Assembly: GCA_021801705.1 (NCBI GenBank)
Contig: JAJYXP010000044.1
Span: 1-64,000, forward strand
Origin: Pseudomonadota bacterium
Lineage (GTDB): Bacteria > Pseudomonadota > Gammaproteobacteria > Burkholderiales > Sulfuricellaceae
Reading direction: 5' to 3'
DNA: 64,000 bases
Shown: piece after piece, positions 44,253 through 55,095 of the stretch
How the letters are laid out: every line of letters starts with the position of its first letter
Numbering within the stretch: position 1 is the stretch's first letter
Made by a program: the position numbers and the translations under genes
Notes under the pieces: generated by a model
Database searches by the model: none
What the model was told of the DNA's origin: nothing
The model's input: only the letters and a program-made list of their open reading frames with translations

Positions 44253-44323
44253 AAGAGCTGCGAATTCTACTGTGCCCGGACAAAAAGGTCAATTGCAATT
44301 CCATTCCCGGCTTTTATTGTTGG

Positions 44324-46224
<1,901 letters not shown>

Positions 46225-46240
46225 GGCAAGTCTCCTTTAA

Positions 46241-46597
46241 TTAATAGAACAGCGGGGCGATATAGGGGAAAGCGACGGCCAGGCCGATCAGGATGGCGAC
46301 GATCCAGAACAGTATCCTGTAAACCCGGTTGGTCTGCGGCAGGGCGCACAGGGAGCCTGGCGTGCAGGCCTCGGCCGCCGGGGCGCGGTAGATCTTTTTC
46401 CAGGCCAGGAACAGGAAGATGACCGCCGCGCCGAGGAAATAGGGGCGGAACGGCTCCAGCATGGAAAGATTGGCGACCCAGGCCCCGCCGATGCCGAGCA
46501 TCACCAGCACCAGCGGCCCGATGCAGCACAGTGAAGCAGCGATGGCGGCGAGCACGCCACCCACCAGCGGCCAGCGGCCGACTTTTTCCCGGGACAT
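46241..46597 (-). CDS. merT: Mercury transporter MerT
   Basis: The 118-residue protein has three transmembrane helices, the Cys pair AASLCCIGPLVL in the first and a cytoplasmic pair in EACTPGSLCALP. Start 46597 (MSREKVGRWPLVGG) lies just downstream of the MerR operator; longer frames cross the promoter. Confidence 0.96.
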   Translation of the reverse strand: MSREKVGRWPLVGGVLAAIAASLCCIGPLVLVMLGIGGAWVANLSMLEPFRPYFLGAAVIFLFLAWKKIYRAPAAEACTPGSLCALPQTNRVYRILFWIVAILIGLAVAFPYIAPLFY

Positions 46598-46629
46598 GAT
46601 GGTTCTCCTTGGAATGTGATCTTGCGCAA

Positions 46630-46660
46630 GCATAACCTCCGTACTAGAGTACGGAGTCAA
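46630..46660 (-). promoter_or_regulatory. mer operator-promoter
   Basis: On the minus strand TTGACT (-35) and TTATGC (-10) are 19 bases apart, the overlong spacer of MerR-type promoters. The spacer holds the dyad CTCCGTAC / GTACGGAG. It drives merTPA leftward; merR lies divergently. Confidence 0.95.
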
Positions 46661-46681
46661 GAGGTTTTTTGAAGGGGAGTC

Positions 46682-47086
46682 ATGATGCAAGACCAGGATC
46701 TGACGATAGGAATAGTAGCCAAGCAGGCCGGCGTCAATGTGGAAACCATCCGCTTCTACCATCGGCGAGGGCTCTTGCCGGTGCCGCAAAAACCGCTCGG
46801 CGGCGTGCGCCGCTACAACCAGGGGGATGTCGCCCGGGTGCGCTTCATCAAGTCAGCCCAGCGTCTCGGTTTCACCCTGGATGAAATCGGCCAGTTGCTG
46901 AAGCTGGACGACGGAACGCATTGCGCCGAGGCCCGTGAAATTGCCGAGCACAAGCTCGCGGACGTGCGTGCCAGGCTGGAAGATCTGCGGCGCATCGAGG
47001 CTGCCCTGAAGAGATTGGTGGAGGCGTGCCAGGCACGGAAAAGCAAGGTTTCCTGCCCGCTGATCGCCTCTTTGCGTATCTGCTGA
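46682..47086 (+). CDS. merR: Mercury-responsive regulator MerR
   Basis: The 134-residue protein has an N-terminal winged helix ([20 protein letters not shown]) and the three Hg-binding cysteines in [18 protein letters not shown] and VSCPLIA. It binds the 19-bp-spacer promoter at 46630-46660 and activates merTPA on Hg(II). Divergent from merT. Confidence 0.97.
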   Translation: MMQDQDLTIGIVAKQAGVNVETIRFYHRRGLLPVPQKPLGGVRRYNQGDVARVRFIKSAQRLGFTLDEIGQLLKLDDGTHCAEAREIAEHKLADVRARLEDLRRIEAALKRLVEACQARKSKVSCPLIASLRIC

Positions 47087-47188
47087 TGCCCTCGACAACA
47101 TTCCTCGCGCGCCTGCCAACTTTGACACGCGCGGTTTTATAAAGCCGGTGGCGGAAAAAGACGCCCTACGTGTCTGCGCGGGCTTGGA

Positions 47189-47611
47189 TTAAGTATTACC
47201 ACGCGGCTTTTGATCCATATTCTCTATGATCGGGCAGCTGTCCTTGGCGCCCCGGCACAGGTTGAGCAGCAATTGCAGTTCGTTTCGCAGCAACGTGAGT
47301 TCCTTGAGGCGCGCATCGACTTCTTCCAGCTTGGCGGCGGTGAGCGTGCGCACATGCTCGCGGGCGCGTTGCGGATTTTCGCGCATGGTGAGCAGCATTG
47401 AGATTTCAGCCAGGCTGAACCCCATTTTCTGTGCCCGTTGGATGAATCGCAGGCGGGAGATGTCGCGCTCGCCGTAGGCGCGGATTCCCGATTCGTCCCG
47501 CCCCACGCGAGGCAATAGCCCGATTTTTTCATAGTAGCGCAGCGTGTCGACGCTCAGGCCCAGCGTCCGGGCGATGTCGCCGATACGCAGCCTGCTGTCA
47601 TTCTTGTCCAT
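47189..47611 (-). CDS. MerR-family metal-responsive regulator
   Basis: The 140-residue protein has an HTH (LRIGDIARTLGLSVDTLRYY), dimer helix and a C-terminal Cys pair in NLCRGAKDSCPII. It resembles ZntR/CueR/PbrR-type sensors and differs from the MerR above. It is the last gene of a four-gene minus-strand operon whose promoter (49723-49753) has the MerR-type 19-base spacer. Autoregulation is therefore likely. The inducer is unknown. Confidence 0.88.
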   Translation of the reverse strand: MDKNDSRLRIGDIARTLGLSVDTLRYYEKIGLLPRVGRDESGIRAYGERDISRLRFIQRAQKMGFSLAEISMLLTMRENPQRAREHVRTLTAAKLEEVDARLKELTLLRNELQLLLNLCRGAKDSCPIIENMDQKPRGNT

Positions 47612-47634
47612 CTTGTCCCGTCACCGATCCAGTT

Positions 47635-48939
47635 TTAATACTGGATGATAAAGAAGTATTCATTAAGCAGGTACAGCCCCGTCAAAATCAACGTAATCCC
47701 GGCGGCCACCTCGAACGCCTTCTGATGGCGGGACAGCATCTTCAGCGATTCGAGCCAGCCCATGCCCCAGGCGCCCAGCGCGATTGGGATCGAGCGCCCC
47801 AGCGCGAAGGCGAGCAGCAGGGCGAAGCCGAACGGGACCGAGCCGATAGCCGCGGCGGCGGCGAGGGTCACCATCAGCGCCGGCGTGCAGAACGGGCAGA
47901 CGGCCACCGAAAAAGGGATGCCCAGGAGGAAGGCGCCCCAGACGCCCGCGACCTTGCGGCCGCGCAGGCTGATCCAAGGCAGCCGGAGATTCAGCCAGCC
48001 TGGCCAGAGCAAGCCCAGCACGATGAGCAGCGGCCCAAGGAAGAGCCCCCATTGCCGCCCCATGATGGTCTTGACCCATTCGCCGCCCAAGGCTGCCGCG
48101 ACTCCCAGCGCCACGTGGGTGAAAATCATGCCGGCGATGAAAGCGCTACCCAGTGCGAGCGCACGTTTCTCTTCGTGGGCCTTCGTCACGTAGGCGAGCA
48201 CTACCGGGATGGAGGCGAACGCAACCGGGTTGAAGCTGAACACGAAGCCGGTCAGGAACGCGAGAGCGATGCCGAGGAGGCTGGCCTTTTGCAAGGCCGC
48301 ACTGAGGGCGTCGACACCGAGGTCGAAGGCGGGAATCAAGAGATACAGGGCGAACCCGTAAAGCAACGCTGCAGTCAGGAACGGGCTGCCCTTGGCTGCG
48401 CGATTGAGGAGTTCCCGACCCTCCGCGTGTATGCCCTTGAGCGCCGCGAACGCCATGGGCAGGGTGAAGAACCCGGCGAACAGCAGTCCCGCAGCCGCAG
48501 CGAAACGAAGGGAGTCCACGGTCACGGCAAGTCCCACCACCACCGCGAAAAGGGGGATCGTGCAGGCCGGCAGTGTCAGCCCGATCTGAATGGCTTGGGG
48601 AAGCCGTCCGCCCCCCGGCAGCAGCCGGTGGAACGCGAGATGCGGCACGGGGATGTAGGTGAAGCGGGAGGCGAGGTACAGCGTGGCCATCACGGACAGG
48701 ATCAGGCTGGGTACGTAAGGTCTCCAGGCGGGCGGCTCCGTGGCCCATACCAGCAGCGTCAGCAGCCCAACTGCCAGGATGCTGCGGGCGATCCATACAG
48801 CGAGCAGGCTACGGCAGCAACCGGTCCGTCCCTGGCCGTGGGCGCGCACGGTGAACAGGGTATGGGTTGCGATGGTGCACGGCTCGAAAAAGGCGAGCGC
48901 ACCGAGCAGGGCCGAGGCCGCGAGCAGCAGCGCGTTCAT
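47635..48939 (-). CDS. Duplicated CcdA/DsbD-type membrane thiol transporter
   Basis: The 434-residue protein has about 11-12 transmembrane helices in two CcdA-like halves. Half one carries FEPCTIATHTLF and LPACTIPLF; half two has FNPVAFASIPVV, where the Cys is lost, and AVCPFCTPALMV. CcdA proteins move electrons from cytoplasmic thioredoxin to periplasmic thiols. The fusion and the changed Cys set are unusual. It overlaps the thioredoxin gene upstream by 4 bases, so the two are translated together. Confidence 0.8.
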   Translation of the reverse strand: MNALLLAASALLGALAFFEPCTIATHTLFTVRAHGQGRTGCCRSLLAVWIARSILAVGLLTLLVWATEPPAWRPYVPSLILSVMATLYLASRFTYIPVPHLAFHRLLPGGGRLPQAIQIGLTLPACTIPLFAVVVGLAVTVDSLRFAAAAGLLFAGFFTLPMAFAALKGIHAEGRELLNRAAKGSPFLTAALLYGFALYLLIPAFDLGVDALSAALQKASLLGIALAFLTGFVFSFNPVAFASIPVVLAYVTKAHEEKRALALGSAFIAGMIFTHVALGVAAALGGEWVKTIMGRQWGLFLGPLLIVLGLLWPGWLNLRLPWISLRGRKVAGVWGAFLLGIPFSVAVCPFCTPALMVTLAAAAAIGSVPFGFALLLAFALGRSIPIALGAWGMGWLESLKMLSRHQKAFEVAAGITLILTGLYLLNEYFFIIQY

Positions 48940-49226
48940 GTCCGTGCCGCCTGGCTGCTTTCAGGCAGCCGCTTCTCCAGAGCCTCGCGCAATTTCCCGG
49001 CAGAAGGCAGGCCGGAAAAGACCAGCTCGCCGCCGATGACGATGGCCGGGGTGGAGAGCACGCCGAGCGTGACCGCGTAATCCAGTTCCTCCAGCACATT
49101 CACCTCGCGCCATTCTATGCCGCCGATGTCTTGGGCGAGCTTGCGCAGTACCTCCTTGGCGTGGCCGCATTTGCCGCAGCCGGGCGAGGAAAATACTTCT
49201 ACTTTAAGTAGTTGCATCTCCTTCAT
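48936..49226 (-). CDS. Thioredoxin-fold protein with CGKC motif
   Basis: The 96-residue protein has VEVFSSPGCGKCGHAKEVLR near the N terminus and STPAIVIGGELVFSG (the cis-Pro loop). It has no signal peptide, so it is probably a cytoplasmic electron donor for the CcdA-like partner. Overlaps both neighbours. Confidence 0.88.
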   Translation of the reverse strand: MKEMQLLKVEVFSSPGCGKCGHAKEVLRKLAQDIGGIEWREVNVLEELDYAVTLGVLSTPAIVIGGELVFSGLPSAGKLREALEKRLPESSQAART

Positions 49227-49654
49227 CCCTTCATCTTCTCGATGAACGCGGCGGGCGGCAGCCCCCCGAAAAACCGCTTTAACGGCCTGCCGTTCCGATC
49301 CAGCACGATCACGGTTGGTGTTGCGAAAATCCCCAGTTTCCCCGCGAACCCACTCTCGGTTGTTTTCTCGCCGTTAGGCCCCACGATGGGCAGCGAGCCG
49401 CGCAGGTCGAGGCGAACCAGCTCGTAGTGCCCCAGCAGGAAGGACTGCACCGCTTTATCCCGCAGGGTCTTTTCTTCGAGCGCGCGACAACCGGGGCAGC
49501 CTTCCATGCTGAAAACCAGCACAAGAACCTTGCCTGACCGGTCGGCATCTGCCAGATCGGCGTGCAGATCCCCGAAAGAGTCCTTGAACACCGTGTCGGC
49601 GCTGACAAGAGAAGCCGCCAATAGCAGCAGTAACCCAAACAATGTCTTTCCCAT
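49223..49654 (-). CDS. Exported thioredoxin-like protein
   Basis: The 143-residue protein has a signal peptide (MGKTLFGLLLLLAASLVSAD) and the SoxW/thioredoxin-7-type motif SMEGCPGCRALEEKTL with FATPTVIVLD. It should act in the periplasm and receive electrons through the CcdA-like protein. Start 49654 is set by the signal peptide; a longer open frame would cross the MerR-type promoter. First gene of the operon. Confidence 0.88.
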   Translation of the reverse strand: MGKTLFGLLLLLAASLVSADTVFKDSFGDLHADLADADRSGKVLVLVFSMEGCPGCRALEEKTLRDKAVQSFLLGHYELVRLDLRGSLPIVGPNGEKTTESGFAGKLGIFATPTVIVLDRNGRPLKRFFGGLPPAAFIEKMKG

Positions 49655-49722
49655 TTCAAGTCTCCCATTCAGATGTGAAGTTTTCGAAAATAACCCTGCG
49701 GCAGGGGCAACATTTGGTTCAC

Positions 49723-49753
49723 ATCCTAAAGCCTGGAGTTGACTCCAAGTCAA
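49723..49753 (-). promoter_or_regulatory. MerR-type promoter of the thioredoxin/CcdA operon
   Basis: On the minus strand TTGACT (-35) and TAGGAT (-10) are separated by 19 bases containing the dyad TGGAGTCAACTCCA. This differs from the mer operator, so the second MerR-family protein is the likely ligand-specific activator. Confidence 0.82.
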
Positions 49754-49880
49754 GGTGTTTTTACCCATCATGTAAAAACAGGCGTCCGGAATATGATCGC
49801 GACTCTCTGACAGCCATCTCCACCACCCTCGATGTGCCACGCACCTTGTAAATATCCGATATGGAGAATATGATTAAAAA

Positions 49881-50228
49881 ATGCTTCAGGACCAGAATTT
49901 TTTCGATACCCTCTCCGACGAAACCCGGCGCCGCTTGCTGGCGCTCCTTCTCAAGCAGGGAGAATTGTGCGTGTGCGAGTTGCAGTATGCCGTAGATATG
50001 CCGCAGCCGAAGATTTCCCGCCATTTGGCCGTCATGCGCGAGGCGGAAGTGCTGGCGGTGCGGCGGGAAGGAACCTGGATCTATTACCGCCTTCATTCCG
50101 GGCTTCCATTGTGGGCTTACCGGATCGTCGAGGCCATGACGCAAAGCATAAGCCAGTCTCAGATGTTTGACCAGGATGCCGTCCGCCTGGAGGAAATGGC
50201 CAACCGTCCGGCACGCTGCTCCGCCTAA
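49881..50228 (+). CDS. arsR: Arsenic-responsive repressor ArsR
   Basis: The 115-residue winged-helix protein (FDTLSDETRRRLLALLLKQG) has the metalloid-binding ELCVCEL motif in the DNA-recognition region and a C-terminal Cys. It should repress the ars genes and release on As(III). First gene of the ars cluster. Confidence 0.94.
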   Translation: MLQDQNFFDTLSDETRRRLLALLLKQGELCVCELQYAVDMPQPKISRHLAVMREAEVLAVRREGTWIYYRLHSGLPLWAYRIVEAMTQSISQSQMFDQDAVRLEEMANRPARCSA

Positions 50229-50261
50229 AAAAATTTCCCCCTATATATTCGATTGCGGTAA

Positions 50262-50279
50262 TATATGTCACGACATATA
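50262..50279. promoter_or_regulatory. Palindrome upstream of arsC, possible ArsR operator
   Basis: TATATGT and ACATATA are separated by CACG. It lies 38 bases upstream of the arsC start, in an AT-rich gap of 88 bases after arsR. ArsR binding is inference. Confidence 0.6.
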
Positions 50280-50316
50280 AAACAAACGGCGAAGAAACGA
50301 AGCTAGGGAGGCAAAA

Positions 50317-50778
50317 ATGCATTATCCGGTTCGGGTGCTGTTTCTGTGTACGGGCAACTCCGCGCGCTCGCAAATGGCGGAGGGATTTCTGCGCAGCATG
50401 GGCGGCGACGATTTCGATTGCCTCAGCGCGGGAACGCATCCTTCCCAGGTTCAATCGCTGGCGACCAAAGTCATGGGCGAGGCCGGCATCGATATTTCCG
50501 CCCACCGCAGCAAGGATTTGCAGGAATTCATCGGCCGGGAATTCGACTACATCATCACGGTATGCGACAAGGCGCGCGACAACTGCCCGACCTTTCCCGG
50601 CGACAACGAGCGCATCCACTGGAGTTTCGAGGATCCGGTTCATGCCGAAGGCGACGAGGAAGCACGGCTGGCGGTGTTCCGCCGCATCCGCAACGAGATC
50701 CGCAATCGCATCGCCATCTGGGTGCCGGCGATCCGCAAGAAAATCGCCGATCTTAAACGAACCGGGATGGAGCGCTAG
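50317..50778 (+). CDS. arsC: Arsenate reductase, low-molecular-weight phosphatase type
   Basis: The 153-residue protein has the P-loop FLCTGNSARSQMAEGF and the Cys pair region ITVCDKARDNCPTFPG. It reduces arsenate to arsenite with thioredoxin. Its last codons and stop (GAGCGCTAG) are the left copy of a 10-bp direct repeat that flanks MITE A copy 5. Confidence 0.95.
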   Translation: MHYPVRVLFLCTGNSARSQMAEGFLRSMGGDDFDCLSAGTHPSQVQSLATKVMGEAGIDISAHRSKDLQEFIGREFDYIITVCDKARDNCPTFPGDNERIHWSFEDPVHAEGDEEARLAVFRRIRNEIRNRIAIWVPAIRKKIADLKRTGMER

Positions 50779-50887
50779 TTATGAGTCAGCTTAAAACGAC
50801 TGTGCGTTCTTCGTAGGTGCGAATTCATTCGCACATTTGGCCGAATGAATTCGGCCCTACAAGAAAATCACGCAATTTCAATATGAC
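50779..50887. repeat. MITE family A, copy 5, with 10-bp flanking direct repeat
   Basis: The element runs from TTATGAGTCAGCTTAAAACG to TTTCAATATGAC. It is flanked by GGAGCGCTAG at 50769-50778 and 50888-50897. The left copy is the arsC stop region and the right copy lies 3 bases from the acr3 ATG. Confidence 0.9.
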
Positions 50888-50900
50888 GGAGCGCTAGGAC

Positions 50901-51992
50901 ATGACCGCACAATGTGAAGTCGCCGCCAAAACTTCTGCCGGTGCCGAGATGGGCTTTTTCGAGCGCTGGCTCACCCTGTGGGTGTTTCTCTGCATCGCGG
51001 TCGGCATCGCGCTCGGGCAATGGCTGCCGGGCGTGTTCCATGCCCTCGGCTCGTGGGAAGTGGCCAAGGTGAACCTGCCGGTGGGGGCCTTGATCTGGGT
51101 GATGATTATCCCGATGCTGATGAAGATCGATTTCGGCGCCCTGCACGAGGTGCGCGCCCATGCACGGGGCATCGGCGTCACCCTGTTCATCAACTGGGCG
51201 GTCAAGCCTTTTTCCATGGCCCTGCTGGGGTGGATTTTCGTGCGCCATGTGTTCGCGCCTTATCTGCCCGCAGAACAGCTCGACAGCTACGTGGCTGGCT
51301 TGATTCTGCTCGCCGCCGCGCCCTGCACCGCGATGGTGTTCGTGTGGAGCCACCTGACCAAGGGCGATCCGCTGTTCACCCTGTCCCAGGTGGCGTTGAA
51401 CGATGTCATCATGATCTTCGCCTTCGCGCCGCTGGTCGCCCTGCTGCTCGGTTTGTCGGCAATCACCGTGCCGTGGGACACCCTGCTGATCTCGGTGGCC
51501 ATGTACATCATCATTCCGGTAATCATCGCCCAAGCCTGGCGGCGCCGGGCGCTGTCCCGGGAACACGGGGTGGCGGTGCTGGCGGGCATCATCAAGCGCT
51601 TGCACCCGTGGTCGCTGATCGCGCTGCTGGCCACGCTGGTGCTGCTGTTCGCCTTCCAGGGCGAGGCGATCCTGAAGCAGCCATGGGTGATCCTGATGCT
51701 GGCGGTGCCGATCCTGATCCAGGTGTTTTTCAACTCCAGCTTTGCCTATTTGCTCAACCGCCGTTTCGGCGTCGCCCACTGCGTGGCGGGGCCGTCGGCC
51801 CTGATCGGCGCAAGCAATTTCTTCGAACTGGCGGTGGCTGCGGCGATCAGCCTGTTCGGCTTCGAATCCGGCGCCGCGCTGGCGACGGTGGTGGGCGTGT
51901 TGATCGAAGTGCCGGTGATGCTGGCGGTGGTGAAAATCGTCAATGCCTCCAAGGGCTGGTACGAGGCGGGGAAGGCGCAAGCCCATGTTTGA
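50901..51992 (+). CDS. acr3: Arsenite efflux permease Acr3
   Basis: The 363-residue protein has about ten transmembrane helices and the ACR3 hallmarks GLILLAAAPCTAMVFVWSHL (with the essential Cys), TLSQVALNDVIMIF and FNSSFAYLLN. It exports arsenite. It overlaps the next permease gene by 8 bases. Confidence 0.96.
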   Translation: MTAQCEVAAKTSAGAEMGFFERWLTLWVFLCIAVGIALGQWLPGVFHALGSWEVAKVNLPVGALIWVMIIPMLMKIDFGALHEVRAHARGIGVTLFINWAVKPFSMALLGWIFVRHVFAPYLPAEQLDSYVAGLILLAAAPCTAMVFVWSHLTKGDPLFTLSQVALNDVIMIFAFAPLVALLLGLSAITVPWDTLLISVAMYIIIPVIIAQAWRRRALSREHGVAVLAGIIKRLHPWSLIALLATLVLLFAFQGEAILKQPWVILMLAVPILIQVFFNSSFAYLLNRRFGVAHCVAGPSALIGASNFFELAVAAAISLFGFESGAALATVVGVLIEVPVMLAVVKIVNASKGWYEAGKAQAHV

Positions 51993-52944
51993 AGCGTTGG
52001 CCGACTGGCTGATCTACGACCTGGCGGGGATGCGGGGCACGCCCCTGGGAGATGCCCTGCATTTCTTCGTCATGGACGTGACCAAGATCATGGTGTTGTT
52101 GACCCTGGTGATCTACGTCATGGGCCTGCTGCGCGCGCTGCTCAAGCCGGAGACGGTGCGCGAATTCATCCGCAATCGCGGCAACCTCACCAGCCGCTTC
52201 ATGGCAGTGGGGCTTGGGGCGGTGACGCCGTTCTGTTCCTGCTCATCGGTGCCCCTCTTCATCGGTTTCGTCGAGGCCGGCATTCCGCTCGGGGTGACGC
52301 TGTCCTTCCTGATCGCCAGCCCGATGGTGAATGAGGTGGCGGTGGTGGTGCTGGCCACCGTCATCGGCTGGAAAATGACCGTGATTTACGTTGCCACCGG
52401 TTTGACCGTGGCGCTGATCGGCGGCTTCGTGCTGGAGCGCTTCAGGCCGGAGCGCTGGGTGGAAGAGTATGTGTGGAAAATCCACATGGGGCAGGTGCAG
52501 TCCGTGGAGGAAGGCCGCTCCCTGAAAGCGCGCCATGAGTACGCCATGGGCCAGGTCAGGGAAATCGTCGGGCGCATCTGGAAATTCGTGCTCATCGGCG
52601 TCGGCGTGGGCTCCATCATGCACGGTTATGTGCCCAAGGATCTGATCGTCGGCATTGCCGGCAGCGGCAGCCTGCTGTCTGTGATCGGCGCGGTGCTGGT
52701 CGGGGTGCCGCTGTATTCCGACGCAGTGGGCATCATCCCCGTCGCCGAGGTGCTGCTCGCCAAGGGCGTGCCGCTGGGCACGGTGCTGGCCTTCATGATG
52801 GCGGTGGTGGCGCTGTCCCTGCCGGAAATGCTGATCCTGCGCAAGGTGGTGAAATGGCCACTGCTGGCGCTGTTTGCCGCTTACCTCGCGACCGCGTTCG
52901 TGATGGTCGGAATGTTGTTCAATCAGTCAGGAGTCTTGAGATGA
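51985..52944 (+). CDS. Permease of the SO_0444/ArsP type (DUF318)
   Basis: The 319-residue protein has about eight transmembrane helices and the motif GAVTPFCSCSSVPLFIGFVE, with a second matching half around VGVPLYSDAVGIIP. Members export methylated or aromatic arsenicals, or other metals. Start 51985 overlaps acr3. Its position in the ars operon supports an arsenic role. Confidence 0.9.
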   Translation: MFEALADWLIYDLAGMRGTPLGDALHFFVMDVTKIMVLLTLVIYVMGLLRALLKPETVREFIRNRGNLTSRFMAVGLGAVTPFCSCSSVPLFIGFVEAGIPLGVTLSFLIASPMVNEVAVVVLATVIGWKMTVIYVATGLTVALIGGFVLERFRPERWVEEYVWKIHMGQVQSVEEGRSLKARHEYAMGQVREIVGRIWKFVLIGVGVGSIMHGYVPKDLIVGIAGSGSLLSVIGAVLVGVPLYSDAVGIIPVAEVLLAKGVPLGTVLAFMMAVVALSLPEMLILRKVVKWPLLALFAAYLATAFVMVGMLFNQSGVLR

Positions 52945-53243
52945 GTACGGAATTGCATCCTTCCATCGTGGCGCTGGTTTCCCTTGCCGCCAACATCGCG
53001 GGCAACCATCCCAAACAGGGGCTGTGCCAGGTGGACAAGCTTAAGCACTATGGCGTGGCGCAGGACCAGATCGACCAGGTGGTCGAAATCGCCCGCCATA
53101 TCCGCGACGAGGCGGGCGATTCGCTGGACGCCCTCTTCGACGAAGCATGCCGGAAGGAGGGCGCCAAGGCGAAGCTGTCCGCCATCCCCGTCTCGGAGGG
53201 CGCCTGCTGCACGCCGACGGCAAGCGGGAAATCGTGTTGCTGA
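52941..53243 (+). CDS. Small protein with Cys-rich tail, ars operon
   Basis: The 100-residue helical protein starts MSTELHPSIVALVSLAANIA, contains GNHPKQGLCQVDKLKHYGVA and ends with two vicinal Cys pairs (GACCTPTASGKSCC). The paired cysteines suggest As(III) or soft-metal binding. It is coupled to the permease (ATGA). I do not recognise a characterised family; the N-terminal part recalls the AhpD-like helical fold. Confidence 0.75.
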   Translation: MSTELHPSIVALVSLAANIAGNHPKQGLCQVDKLKHYGVAQDQIDQVVEIARHIRDEAGDSLDALFDEACRKEGAKAKLSAIPVSEGACCTPTASGKSCC

Positions 53244-53260
53244 ACTTGGAAAAAACTGTT

Positions 53261-53377
53261 GAACCGCGGAGGACGCGGAGGAAAAACATTGGATTAGTGA
53301 CTTTCGCCATTCTGACTTTTGCGGAACGTGTTTTTTAGGGTGTGAGTTTTTGAATTCCTCCGCGTCCTCTGCGGTTA
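53261..53377. repeat. ACCGCGGAGGACGCGGAGG-family repeat in the ars operon
   Basis: Arms ACCGCGGAGGACGCGGAGG and CCTCCGCGTCCTCTGCGGTT, spacer about 75 bases. It lies between the Cys-tailed protein and the disulfide protein. Confidence 0.88.
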
Positions 53378-53413
53378 GGCTGATTTTTGGATATTTATAT
53401 CAGGAGCTGGAAA

Positions 53414-53683
53414 ATGAAGAGCATCAAGGTATTGGGCACAGGCTGTGCAAACTGCAATGCGACCATGAAATTGATCGAGGAAACCGCCAAAGCCAAGGGT
53501 GTTTCAATTCAACTGGAAAAGGTGGAAGACATGGCTGCCATTCTTGGCTACGGCGTGATGTCCACCCCCGGCGTGGTGGTCGACGGCAAGGTGGTGCATG
53601 CCGGCGGCGTGCCGGGCAAGAGCGCGGTGGAAGGCTGGCTGGGCAGCGCCGAATCCTGCTGCGGCTGTTGCGGCAAGGAGTGA
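53414..53683 (+). CDS. Redox-active disulfide (thioredoxin-like) protein
   Basis: The 89-residue protein starts MKSIKVLGTGCANCNATMKL (C-X2-C) and has GVMSTPGVVVDGKVVHAGGV. It ends with ESCCGCCGKE, a second Cys cluster. Such proteins accompany SO_0444-type permeases and ArsC. It may reduce ArsC or pass arsenite. Confidence 0.9.
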   Translation: MKSIKVLGTGCANCNATMKLIEETAKAKGVSIQLEKVEDMAAILGYGVMSTPGVVVDGKVVHAGGVPGKSAVEGWLGSAESCCGCCGKE

Positions 53684-53688
53684 GCGGC

Positions 53689-54099
<411 letters not shown>

Positions 54100-54137
54100 G
54101 TGGGCGGCTGCCGCGAGAACATGACGAGGAAGAAAAA

Positions 54138-55061
54138 ATGAAGACTCTGTTTAAAGCCGTGCCGGTCCTGGCGGCATTGCTCTATCTCAGCACCGCCCAT
54201 GCTCTCACCCTCACGCCGGTCAAGGTGGCGCCCGATGTCTACGCCTTCATCGGCGAAACCGGCGGCCGCACCTATGCAAATTACGGCATGAACGCCAATA
54301 CCGGCTTCATTGTCACCGATGAAGGCGTGGTGGTGGTGGACAGCGGCGCCGGTTATCTTGCCGCCAGGGCCATGCACCTTGCCATCAAGCGGGTGACCGG
54401 GAAGCCGGTGAAATATGTGGTGAACACCGGCGGCCAGGACCACCGCTGGCTCGGCAACGGCTATTTCAGGGAGCAGGGCGCGGAAATCATCGCCGCAAGG
54501 CCGGCGCGCGCCGACATGGAGCGGCGGTCCGGGGCGCAGATCGAGGCGCTGCGGGCCGATCTGAAAGACCGGCTGGAAGGCACCAGGCCGGTCTATCCAA
54601 ATCGCTTGTTCGATCAGCGCGAAACCCTGCGCCTCGGCGGCACCGAAATCCAGTTGCTGTTTTTCTCCGGGGGGCACACGCCGGGCGACAGCGTGGTGTG
54701 GCTGCCGCAAAAGAAGGTGTTGTTCTCCGGCGACCTGGTCTATGCCGATCGTCTGCTGGGGGTGCTGCCGTTCAGCAACAGCCGCAACTGGCTGGCCTCG
54801 TTCGAGGCGATGGAAAAGCTCAAGCCCGGGAAGATCGTGCCCGGCCATGGCCTGGTGTGCGATCTCGACCAGGCGCGGCGCGAAACCCGCGATTACCTGC
54901 GCCTGCTGCGCAGCCACATGAAGAAGTCGTTCGACGGCGGGGTTGATTTGCAGACTGCGATAAACCGTCTCGACCAGAAGAATTTCGCCCGCCTGCGGAA
55001 TTACGAAACATTGAAAGGCGCCAATGCCAGCCAGGTTTACCTGGAGATCGAAGCGGAATAG
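54138..55061 (+). CDS. Exported metallo-beta-lactamase-fold hydrolase
   Basis: The 307-residue protein has a signal peptide (MKTLFKAVPVLAALLYLSTA) and an MBL fold (VVVVDSGAGYLA, FFSGGHTPGDSVVWLPQKKV, FSGDLVYADRLLG, VPGHGL). The canonical H-X-H-X-D-H site reads VVNTGGQDHRWLGN, so the first two His ligands are absent while later ligands (GHTPGD, SGD, GHG) remain. It resembles zinc metallohydrolases linked to quinoprotein relay systems. The substrate is unknown. Confidence 0.82.
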   Translation: MKTLFKAVPVLAALLYLSTAHALTLTPVKVAPDVYAFIGETGGRTYANYGMNANTGFIVTDEGVVVVDSGAGYLAARAMHLAIKRVTGKPVKYVVNTGGQDHRWLGNGYFREQGAEIIAARPARADMERRSGAQIEALRADLKDRLEGTRPVYPNRLFDQRETLRLGGTEIQLLFFSGGHTPGDSVVWLPQKKVLFSGDLVYADRLLGVLPFSNSRNWLASFEAMEKLKPGKIVPGHGLVCDLDQARRETRDYLRLLRSHMKKSFDGGVDLQTAINRLDQKNFARLRNYETLKGANASQVYLEIEAE

Positions 55062-55095
55062 AGGCAAGGCTATCCTTTTCCCGTAGAATCCGCCT

